This document shows positions 5,677 to 11,481 of a DNA stretch of 11,481 nucleotides, one piece after another. A program made the position numbers and the translations under genes. Origin of the DNA: DASXTW01 sp046726275 (GTDB lineage: Bacteria; Actinomycetota; UBA4738); contig JBKPAF010000069.1 of NCBI GenBank assembly GCA_046726275.1, forward strand, positions 1 to 11,481, given 5' to 3'. Under the pieces are notes generated by a model. It had not been told where the DNA came from. It saw nothing but the letters and a program-made list of their open reading frames with translations, and did not search any database. Each line of letters starts with the position of its first letter. Within the stretch, counting starts at the first letter, position 1.

Positions 5677-6805
5677 CGCCCACCTCCGCCAGCACCTTCA
5701 CATCGTCGCCGACGCGTTCGATCCGGAGGATCCGAATCGGGTGCGCGTCGGCGATCGTGGCGACTCCCTCGTTGCCGAGGATGCCGGGCGCGTCGCGCCC
5801 CCCGATCAGCTTCGGAGCGAGGTAGAGCACCAGCCGGTCCACCACCTCTTCCTCGACCGCGGACCAAGCCACCGTGGGCCCACCCTCGATGAGGACGTGC
5901 TGGATCTCTCGCTTGCCGAGCGCCTCCATGAGCGGTCGCAACGGCACTCGACCCTCGGTCGTCGGCTCGTCGATGACCAGGACCTCCGCGCCCCCTGCTT
6001 CCCACGCTGCTCTGGCTTCGGCTGAAGATTCTCCGGTCGTCGCGACCAGGGTCGGAGCGGTTGGTTCGAAGAGGGAGCCCGTGGCGGGGGTCCGTCCCGT
6101 CGCATCCAGCAGGACGCGGAGGGGAGCCCTGCCACGATAATCGGGCAGCCTCACGGTGAGGGATGGATCGTCGACGGCAGCCGTCCCTGCGCCCACCACG
6201 ATCGCGCCCGACGCTGCCCGCAGGCGGTGCGCGTCCCCCCGCGCGGCCTCACCGGTGATCCATCGAGACGACCCGTCCCGCGCAGCTACCTTGCCGTCCA
6301 GCGAGGCGGCCATCTTCAGGACGACGAGGGGCAGCCCGGTGCGGACGTGCCTCGCGAATCCGGCGATGAGCTCCTCGCACTCGGCGCTCAGAACCCCTTG
6401 ACTGACCTGGAGCCCTGCCTCGCGGAGCATGGCGAAGCCGCCTCCGTCCACGGCAGGATTGGGATCCTCCACTCCGGCGACGACCCGCGCGATGCCCGAC
6501 TCGATCACGGCGGGAGCACACGGCGGCGTCCGGCCGTAGTGGCTGCAGGGCTCCAGCGTGACGTACAGCGTGGCGCCGCGTGACCGATCCCCTGCCGCAG
6601 CGAGGGCGTTGACCTCGGCGTGGGGGGTCCCCGGACCTTCGTGCCATCCCTCCCCCACGACCTGACCGTCTTTCACGACCACCGCGCCGACCATGGGGTT
6701 CGGGGGGGCCAGCCCAAGGCCGTTCAGAGCCAGGTCGAGCCCCCGGCGCATGGTGCGGAGATGTTCCTCCTCGGGCCCCTCCGCCGGCCGTGCGGTTTTC
6801 GTCAT
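5657..6805 (-). CDS. ribD: Bifunctional diaminohydroxyphosphoribosylaminopyrimidine deaminase / 5-amino-6-(5-phosphoribosylamino)uracil reductase
   Basis: RibD performs the second and third steps after GTP ring opening. With the ATG at 6805 it has 382 residues. The N-terminal zinc deaminase (about 15-150) shows PNPMVGAVVVKDG (35-47), PHAEVNAL (61-68; H62 zinc ligand, E64 catalytic) and LEPCSHYGRTPPC (84-96; C87 and C96). The C-terminal NADPH reductase (about 158-375) shows KMAASLDGKVAARDGSSRW (164-182), GAGTAAVDDPSLTVR and LIEGGPTVAW. The start is uncertain: no close ribosome site precedes 6805 (GGAAAGG is 13 nt away). An in-frame ATG at 6862 and one at 6751 are alternatives. The frame also opens at 6925, but that lies in the riboswitch and is rejected. 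It is the first gene of the FMN-regulated operon. Confidence 0.95.
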   Translation of the reverse strand: MTKTARPAEGPEEEHLRTMRRGLDLALNGLGLAPPNPMVGAVVVKDGQVVGEGWHEGPGTPHAEVNALAAAGDRSRGATLYVTLEPCSHYGRTPPCAPAVIESGIARVVAGVEDPNPAVDGGGFAMLREAGLQVSQGVLSAECEELIAGFARHVRTGLPLVVLKMAASLDGKVAARDGSSRWITGEAARGDAHRLRAASGAIVVGAGTAAVDDPSLTVRLPDYRGRAPLRVLLDATGRTPATGSLFEPTAPTLVATTGESSAEARAAWEAGGAEVLVIDEPTTEGRVPLRPLMEALGKREIQHVLIEGGPTVAWSAVEEEVVDRLVLYLAPKLIGGRDAPGILGNEGVATIADAHPIRILRIERVGDDVKVLAEVGDVHRDR

Positions 6806-6900
6806 CGTCTCGTTCGAGCCTTTCCCGGGACCGGGAGGATCGAGAGATGGCGAGGACTGCATCGCGTCGCCCGGTACCCCGGGCACCGCGACCAGGAGCG
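6806..6900 (-). promoter_or_regulatory. Expression-platform region between FMN aptamer and ribD
   Basis: Two GC hairpins stand out on the minus strand. The first (6863-6890) is GCCCGG-GGTA-CCGGGC with flanking CGCG/CGCG. The second (6819-6838) is TCCCG-GTCC-CGGGA with an outer CC/GG pair that would bury the only ribosome-site-like sequence, GGAAAGG. No U-tract follows either hairpin, so control of translation initiation is more likely than intrinsic termination. This is inference from pairing alone. Confidence 0.45.
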
Positions 6901-7022
6901 CGTCCTCTCCCATCCCGACTGTCACGGTCGGTCACGGACTTTCACCGTGTCCACCCCCGGCTGGCAGCCGGGGGGTCGCGGACTATACCGCCGGTGGGGA
7001 ATCTCACCCCGCCCCGAAGACG
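6901..7022 (-). promoter_or_regulatory. FMN riboswitch (RFN element)
   Basis: The minus strand carries the hallmark pieces of the FMN aptamer in order: TCTTCGGGGCGGGGTGAGAT, TTCCCCACCGGCGGTATAGT, CCGCGACC, a variable GC stem, GGACACGGTGAAAGTCC, GACCGACCGTGACAGTC, and GGGATGGGAGAGG. The closing P1 helix is CGTCTTC (7022-7016) with GAGGACG (6907-6901), seven pairs including one wobble. FMN binding should reduce expression of ribD-ribE-ribBA-ribH and the cupin. Confidence 0.96.
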
Positions 7023-7043
7023 AGCTGTTCAGTTGGGAAGAGA

Positions 7044-7049
7044 AGTATA
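7044..7049 (-). promoter_or_regulatory. Probable -10 box of the rib operon promoter
   Basis: TATACT on the minus strand differs at one position from TATAAT and stands out in GC-rich surroundings. It lies 21 nt before the first base of the riboswitch P1 helix, so a start near 7037 would give a short lead-in to the aptamer. No good -35 is present at 16-18 nt (GGCTGA at 17). The sequence GCCTTCC occurs twice upstream (7077-7083 and 7060-7066), and an activator site is conceivable. Confidence 0.55.
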
Positions 7050-7088
7050 CCGTCGGGTAGGAAGGCTCAGCCGCTCGGAAGGCGGGGC

Positions 7089-8024
7089 TCAGGCGGACTC
7101 GGCGCGTCGGTCGACGGCGAACGAGGATCCGGTCTGGCTCTTGGCGAACTGTTTCATCTCGGTGGCCACCGCCACCGCCTCGCCGTAGTGGCCGAACCGG
7201 CGGTTCTCGGTCGTCGCCACGCCGACGGAGAGCGTGAGCAGCGGGAAGCTCTTCATACTGCCCTGGCGGTCCCGCACCTCGATGCTTCCGCGCTCCGCGT
7301 CCGCCGCGTCGTATAGGGACCGCGCCTGGTCGTCGAACCGCTCACACAGGGACTTGGCGACCAGCTCGGCCTGCTCCGGGTCCACCAGGATGACGAAGTC
7401 GTCGCCGCCGACGTGCCCGACGAACCCGGCGGGGCCCGCCACCTCATGGACGGTCTCGGTGACCAGACGGGCCAGTGACTGGATGGCACGGTCACCCCGG
7501 ACGAATCCGTAGTTGTCGTTGTAGGCCTTGAAGTGGTCGAGGTCGGCATAGAGAAGCGCAAACGGCTGCTCCTCATTGACCCGCCGACGGATCTCCTCCT
7601 GCACCCGGATGTTCCCCGGAAGACCAGTCAATGGAGACAGCGCGCGCATCTCGCGGGCCCTGCGAAGGGTTCCCTTCACTCTCGCCAGGAGCTCCACGGG
7701 GTCGAACGGCTTGATGATGTAGTCGTCCGCTCCCGATGAGAGCCCGAGAACCTTGTCGGAGGAGAGCGCCTTGGCGGTCAGCATGATGATGCTCGACGTG
7801 GAGGTCCTGGGATCGCGGCGCAGCCGTTGGGCCACCTCGAACCCGTCGAGCTTCGGCATCATCACGTCCAGCAGGACGAGATCCGGGCGGAGCTCGATGG
7901 CCCTCTCCAGGCCTTCCTCGCCGTTGGAAGCTACGGTGACCTCATAGCCGGCCGAGCGGAGATTCACCTCGACGAACCGGGCCACATCCGGATCGTCGTC
8001 CACCACGAGCACGGTCTCGGCCAT
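7089..8024 (-). CDS. Response regulator with receiver and GGDEF domains (GGDDF variant)
   Basis: The 311-residue cytoplasmic protein has an N-terminal receiver (3-122) with acidic pocket D9-D11, phosphoacceptor D53 in LLDVMMPKLDG, T83 and K105. A GGDEF domain follows (about 130-306) with LTGLPGN (132-138), ADLDHFKAYNDNYGFVRGD (160-178) and GHVGGDDF (203-210). The signature is GGDDF, and no RxxD inhibitory site precedes it. It could make cyclic di-GMP when phosphorylated, or act as a GTP/c-di-GMP-responsive regulator; the family suggests the first, but the variant leaves it open. Start: ATG at 8024 has a strong GGGGAGGTGA site that contains the rpe stop codon, 4 nt away. A longer frame from 8237 would overlap rpe by about 200 nt with low-complexity sequence and is rejected. 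I see no kinase gene beside it. Confidence 0.92.
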   Translation of the reverse strand: MAETVLVVDDDPDVARFVEVNLRSAGYEVTVASNGEEGLERAIELRPDLVLLDVMMPKLDGFEVAQRLRRDPRTSTSSIIMLTAKALSSDKVLGLSSGADDYIIKPFDPVELLARVKGTLRRAREMRALSPLTGLPGNIRVQEEIRRRVNEEQPFALLYADLDHFKAYNDNYGFVRGDRAIQSLARLVTETVHEVAGPAGFVGHVGGDDFVILVDPEQAELVAKSLCERFDDQARSLYDAADAERGSIEVRDRQGSMKSFPLLTLSVGVATTENRRFGHYGEAVAVATEMKQFAKSQTGSSFAVDRRAESA

Positions 8025-8028
8025 CAGG

Positions 8029-8688
8029 TCACCTCCCCGCGATTGCAGCCAGCCGGCGGGCAGCGCCGGCGGGGTCGGCGGCCTTGAAGATGGAGGAGGC
8101 CGCGGCGAGGACGGTCGCACCTGCCGCCAGGCAGCGCGGTCCGGATCGCTCGTTGATCCCCCCATCGACCTCGATCTCGACGGAGAGTCCGAGGCGATCG
8201 ATCTCCTTCCGGGCAGATTCGATCTTCGGAAGGGCACCCTCCAGGAACGGCTGCCCCGCCCACCCCGGATTCACGCTCATCACCAAGACACGGTCGAGGC
8301 TCTCCAGGTAGCGGAAGGTCTCTTCAACGTCGGTCTCGGGGTTCACCGCCAGCCCGGATCTCATCCCCAGCGAGCCGGCGAGCTCGATGACTTTCGCCGG
8401 ATCGTCCACCGCCTCCCGGTGGACGGTCACGATGTCCGCCCCGGCATCGGCGAAGTCCTTCAGGAGATCCTGTGGCCGGTCCACCATCAAGTGGCAGTGC
8501 AGAGGCAGGCCCGTCACCTTGCGGACCGCCTCCACGACGACAGGCCCCACGGAAAGAGGGGGCACGAAATGGGCATCCATTGCATCTATGTGTATGAGTT
8601 CGACATGCGGCTCAACCAGCTTTATCTGCTCGGCGAGATTGGCGAAATCGGCCGAGAGGATGGAGGCGGCGACCTTCGGATCGGCCAC
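8029..8688 (-). CDS. rpe: Ribulose-phosphate 3-epimerase
   Basis: Rpe interconverts ribulose 5-phosphate and xylulose 5-phosphate in the pentose phosphate pathway and uses a TIM barrel with a divalent metal. The 219 residues match the family length. Metal and catalytic residues are present: H33 and D35 (LIHIDAMDAHFVPP), H66 (LHCHLMV) and D175 (IEVDGGIN). The flexible loop MSVNPGWAGQPF (137-148) is recognisable. Departures from consensus are SILSAD preceded by A instead of P, MDA instead of MDG (A39), VPP instead of VPN, and AASSIF instead of the AGSAIF phosphate loop. The GTG start at 8688 is 9 nt after rsmB without a clear ribosome site, so coupling is likely. The stop codon lies inside the Shine-Dalgarno of the next gene. 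Confidence 0.94.
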   Translation of the reverse strand: MADPKVAASILSADFANLAEQIKLVEPHVELIHIDAMDAHFVPPLSVGPVVVEAVRKVTGLPLHCHLMVDRPQDLLKDFADAGADIVTVHREAVDDPAKVIELAGSLGMRSGLAVNPETDVEETFRYLESLDRVLVMSVNPGWAGQPFLEGALPKIESARKEIDRLGLSVEIEVDGGINERSGPRCLAAGATVLAAASSIFKAADPAGAARRLAAIAGR

Positions 8689-8697
8689 GGCCGGATT

Positions 8698-10065
8698 CTA
8701 TCCCGGCATGAGCAGAGCTCCCGGGACCTCGATCCGTCTGAAGCCTGCATAGAACATGGCGTCGGTCCCGTGGCGGTGCGGCCACAGTCTGTGGTCTGGT
8801 GCCGGCCCCTCGGGCCCAGGGACCTCGGCCGGTTCGAAGTCGGGCCGCTTGGACAGGAACGCCCGGACGGCGGCATCGGTCTCCGCCCGAGGAAAGGTGC
8901 ACACGGAGTAGACCAGGCGACCGCCCGGTCGGATCAGCTCGGCCGTAGCCGTAAGGATTGCCACCTGGAGCCTGGCCAGACGGGCGAGGTCACGCCGGGC
9001 CGGCCGCCACAGGAGCTCTGGACGGCGGCGGGCGGCCCCAAGTCCGGAACAAGGTGCGTCCACCAGAGCGGCGTCGAACCTGCCCTGAAGGGCCGGCCGC
9101 CGCGCGTCCTGAGCCAGGACGCGCATCGGAACCCCAAGGCGCAGGCCGGTACGAACGACCAGTCCCGCCCGAGCCGGGCGCGCATCGGCCGAGACCAGCA
9201 GCCCCTCGGGCCCAACGAGGCAGGCCAGGTGGGCTGCCTTGCCTCCGGGTCCCCCACAGGGGTCATACACGCGTTCCCCTGGCCTGGCCTCGAGAGCGGC
9301 CGCGACGACAGCCGAGGCTTCGTCCTGGATCGCGAACCATCCTTCCTCGTAGCCGGGCAGCAGCGCCGGCGGGGTGTTCCGAACGTGTAGGCATTGCCTG
9401 TGGAGCGATCCTTTCCGCACCTCGAAACCGGCGCCCCGGATCGCAGACTCCAGCCGTTCGGGTGACGTCCGGCAGGTGTTCGTCCGGAGGCACAGGTCCG
9501 CGGGGGTGGCCAGGGCGGCCGCGGCCACCTCGACTTCGCCTTCTGGCAGGACGCGACGAAGCTCCCCGACGGCCCAGGCGGTGAGCCCAGTGCGCTCGGA
9601 GATCGCCTGGTCGTCACGACCCTCGGCAGCCGGCATCGACGAAGGGGGCAAGGCCCGGAGAACAGCGTTCACGAAACCACGCGATCGCGCTCCCGCCAGG
9701 TCGACGGTCTCGGAGACGGCCGCATGCGGTGGGATGCGCGTGAACAGAAGCTGGTAGGCCCCCAGTCGGAGGAGAGCGAGCGTGGCCGGGTCGATCTTGC
9801 CGATGGGACGAGAGGATGCCCGCGCGATGGATCCGTCCAGCCGAAGAAGCCGGCGAAGGGTTCCATAGGCGAGGTCCGCGGCCATCTGACGGTCCCGGGC
9901 GGTGAGGCTGGACCGAGACAGCTCGGCCGACAGCGCCAGGGTCGAGTAGGCTCGCTCCTCGGTGACCCGGCGGATCACCCTGAGGGCGACGGCACGGGCG
10001 CCACCCGGGCGAGACTTGGAGGCCACTCCCTCAGCCCAGGATTTCGCCGTGCGGCCGGTGGCCAC
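8698..10065 (-). CDS. rsmB: 16S rRNA m5C967 methyltransferase RsmB
   Basis: This 455-residue protein methylates a cytosine of 16S rRNA at C5 using SAM (C967 in E. coli numbering). An N-terminal NusB-like RNA-binding domain (about 22-145) includes RLGAYQLLF (100-108) and FVNAVLRALP (131-140). The Rossmann methyltransferase domain follows, with motif I VYDPCGGPGGKAAHLA (266-281), motif IV DAPCSGLG (336-343, C339) and motif VI VYSVCTFPRAETDA (385-398, catalytic C389). The two cysteines expected in m5C RNA methyltransferases are both present. The GTG at 10065 starts 35 nt before the end of fmt. Only a distant GGAG precedes it, so the exact start is uncertain, but nothing essential lies before about residue 22. 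It is cotranscribed with fmt and rpe. Confidence 0.96.
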   Translation of the reverse strand: MATGRTAKSWAEGVASKSRPGGARAVALRVIRRVTEERAYSTLALSAELSRSSLTARDRQMAADLAYGTLRRLLRLDGSIARASSRPIGKIDPATLALLRLGAYQLLFTRIPPHAAVSETVDLAGARSRGFVNAVLRALPPSSMPAAEGRDDQAISERTGLTAWAVGELRRVLPEGEVEVAAAALATPADLCLRTNTCRTSPERLESAIRGAGFEVRKGSLHRQCLHVRNTPPALLPGYEEGWFAIQDEASAVVAAALEARPGERVYDPCGGPGGKAAHLACLVGPEGLLVSADARPARAGLVVRTGLRLGVPMRVLAQDARRPALQGRFDAALVDAPCSGLGAARRRPELLWRPARRDLARLARLQVAILTATAELIRPGGRLVYSVCTFPRAETDAAVRAFLSKRPDFEPAEVPGPEGPAPDHRLWPHRHGTDAMFYAGFRRIEVPGALLMPG

Positions 10066-10987
10066 GGGCGAACTCGTCTCCGCTCATCCGTCGCCTCCCT
10101 TCGGGGGCGACCTCTTCCAACTTCACGAATCCTCGTCCACTGACCACCCCGAGGCTCCCCTCGACCCCAGAAACGACCTGGCCAGGGGACAAGGAGCTCC
10201 CAACCTCCAACAACAGGAGCTCGACGGTGACGTCGTTCGTGCTCGAGGCGCGAAGGACCTTGAGCGTCTTCCCTCGGAACGTCGTGGTGGCCCCGGGCTC
10301 GGGCGCCAGCGCTCTCACCTGCCGGACGATGGAGAGCGCTGACCTGGACCAGTCGATCACGCGGTCCTGTGCCTTCAACTTGGGTGCGTAGCTGGCCTTC
10401 GTCTCGTCCTGGGGCCGCCCGGCCAGGGAGCCCTCCTCCAGGGCATCGAGGGTCTGCACCAGGAGTTTGGCCCCCATCGCGGCGAGGCGATCGCCCAGCG
10501 ATCCGGCATCGTCGTCCGGGGAGATGGCCTCTTCGGCCTGAAGAAGGATCGGACCCGTGTCCATGCCTTCGTCCATCCGGATCGTGGTCACCCCGGTGAC
10601 GGACAGGCCCTCCAGAATGGCCCGCTGAACGGGGGCCGCTCCTCGCAGCTGCGGGAGAAGCGAGAAGTGGACGTTGACGGGCGCCACCTCAGGGAGATCG
10701 AGGATCGACTTGGGCAGGATTTCGCCGTAGGCCACCACCGCGAGGACTCCGGGTGCGGCGTCCTCGAGGGCCTCAAACCCGGGACCGGACTTCACCGTCT
10801 CGACTTCCTGCAGGGGAAGACCCCGCCGGCGCGCGGCCTCGGCCACAGGGGTTGGCTCCAGGCGATTCCCCCGCCCCGCCGGACGAGGGACGCGGGTGAT
10901 CACGAGCCCCACCTCGTGTGAGGAGGCAGCGAGCGCCTCCAATGAAGGGACGGACCAGGGCGCGTTGCCGAGGAACACCACCCGCAC
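10031..10987 (-). CDS. fmt: Methionyl-tRNA formyltransferase
   Basis: Fmt formylates Met-tRNA(fMet) with 10-formyltetrahydrofolate, so that IF2 can recognise the initiator. The 318 residues match the family (about 310-315). The catalytic domain (1-205) shows MRVVFLGNAPWSVPSL, then N105 and H107 in VNVHFSLLPQLRGAAP, and D143 in MDEGMDTGPIL; these correspond to the N-H-D active-site set. The C-terminal tRNA-contact domain (about 206-318) begins with LKAQDRVIDWSRSA and ends in RRMSGDEFARGHRPHGEILG. The GTG at 10987 has GGAGAGGA upstream and lies 17 nt after def, its functional partner. Confidence 0.97.
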   Translation of the reverse strand: MRVVFLGNAPWSVPSLEALAASSHEVGLVITRVPRPAGRGNRLEPTPVAEAARRRGLPLQEVETVKSGPGFEALEDAAPGVLAVVAYGEILPKSILDLPEVAPVNVHFSLLPQLRGAAPVQRAILEGLSVTGVTTIRMDEGMDTGPILLQAEEAISPDDDAGSLGDRLAAMGAKLLVQTLDALEEGSLAGRPQDETKASYAPKLKAQDRVIDWSRSALSIVRQVRALAPEPGATTTFRGKTLKVLRASSTNDVTVELLLLEVGSSLSPGQVVSGVEGSLGVVSGRGFVKLEEVAPEGRRRMSGDEFARGHRPHGEILG

Positions 10988-11004
10988 GAAGAAGCGTCCT
11001 CTCC

Positions 11005-11465
11005 CTAAGTGGGTGAGCGGCGGAACCGGCCCTGCCTCTCGCCGAGGTCATGCTCCCGCAGCTCGCTCATAGCCTTCCTCCGGTCAAGTTCCGAGAGGCG
11101 ATCGATGAAGAGCAGGCCGTTGAGGTGATCGGTCTCGTGCTGGAAGACCCGCGCCAGAAAGCCTTCCGCCCGGATGGTGACCGGCTCACCCTTCAGGTCG
11201 AACCCATCCAGTCGGACGCGTTCTGCCCGCGCGGTCGGATACCAGAGGCCCGGGATGGACAGACACCCTTCCTCCTCGACGACCTCTCCCTCGAGCTCGG
11301 ACAGGACGGGGTTGGCGATGGCCCCGGGGTTGTCTCTTCTCTCCGCGTCGTAGACGAAGAAGCGCAGGGAAAGTCCGATCTGCGGAGCCGCGAGTCCCAC
11401 GCCCGGAGCCCTGTACATCGTCTCGAGCATGTCCTGGTGGAGTCGGTGCATCAGCTCGTCGAAGG
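11005..11465 (-). CDS. def: Peptide deformylase, 5' end missing at contig edge
   Basis: Deformylase removes the formyl group from nascent proteins. All three metal-site motifs are visible, numbered from the internal Met at 11451: GVGLAAPQIG (17-26), EEGCLSIPG (60-68, C63) and FQHETDHLNG (103-112, H105, E106, H109). The frame continues upstream of that Met as F-D-E-L, the normal family context, so the Met is internal. About 20-25 N-terminal residues are lost because genomic sequence ends at about 11465, where adapter begins. It forms an operon with fmt, the usual bacterial pairing. Confidence 0.95.
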
Positions 11466-11481
11466 CTGTCTCTTATACACA
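11466..11481. other. Sequencing adapter remnant (Tn5/Nextera mosaic end)
   Basis: The terminal CTGTCTCTTATACACA equals the first 16 bases of the 19-bp transposase mosaic end used in Nextera libraries. It interrupts the def reading frame, is AT-rich against its surroundings, and ends exactly at the window edge. It should be treated as untrimmed adapter, not as part of the genome. The first base (C) could also be native. Confidence 0.93.

Noticed and set aside
6863..6890. Intrinsic terminator after the riboswitch
   Set aside because: The hairpin is strong but is not followed by a U-tract, so I list it as part of a probable translational platform instead.
6806..6925. N-terminal extension of RibD starting at 6925
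   Set aside because: Its first codons lie inside the conserved 3' part of the FMN aptamer, and the added residues are not part of the RibD family.
8025..8237. N-terminal extension of the response regulator
   Set aside because: It overlaps rpe by about 200 nt and encodes Pro/Arg/Ser low-complexity sequence. The strong ribosome site points to the ATG at 8024.
8419..9390. Plus-strand 323-codon frame opposite rsmB and rpe
   Set aside because: It is a shadow of rsmB and rpe with biased composition and no motif.
1..11481. CRISPR arrays, tRNA or rRNA genes, insertion sequences, prophage or defence genes
   Set aside because: I found no regularly spaced repeats, tRNA-like cloverleaf, transposase motif or terminal inverted repeats. 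Apart from the fusion gene the region is housekeeping.

Overview
The window is a GC-rich bacterial chromosomal segment, probably from an actinomycetote and probably uncultured or metagenome-assembled. Every gene I can support is on the minus strand, so transcription runs from high to low coordinates. The actinobacterial call is inference. It rests on the base composition, the many GTG/TTG starts, the def-fmt-rsmB-rpe gene order, the bifunctional RibBA with an RGHEGR-type loop, and an SpoU methylase directly downstream of infC-rpmI-rplT. The right edge is not genomic: the last 16 bases match the Tn5/Nextera mosaic end, so the contig stops inside def. The left edge cuts an open gene.

In transcription order, the first block (about 11465 down to 7089) is a tight operon: def (5' end missing), fmt, rsmB, rpe and a receiver-GGDEF response regulator. 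It covers formylation and deformylation of initiator methionine, 16S rRNA m5C methylation, the pentose-phosphate epimerase and a signalling protein. Spacing is short or overlapping throughout.

The second block (7049 to 2922) starts with a TATACT -10 box and a well-conserved FMN riboswitch. Then come ribD, ribE, ribBA and ribH, the full set of dedicated riboflavin enzymes, followed by a small phosphomannose-isomerase-like cupin. The rib genes overlap each other, which suggests translational coupling, and FMN is expected to repress the whole unit.

The third block is a cold-shock protein gene with its own promoter, a TTG start and a strong terminator-like hairpin. The fourth block is infC-rpmI-rplT (IF3, L35, L20), followed by the most unusual gene here. 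This is one uninterrupted reading frame of at least 409 codons that joins a complete SpoU-family RNA 2'-O-methyltransferase to a histidine-kinase dimerisation/phosphoacceptor domain and the start of an ATPase domain. I checked it codon by codon from 1229 to the left edge and found no stop. The kinase half has no room for a sensor domain other than the methyltransferase, and its N-box asparagine appears to be replaced by serine. The infC start is also odd: the strong ribosome binding site sits in front of an in-frame GTC codon, not in front of the first conventional start.
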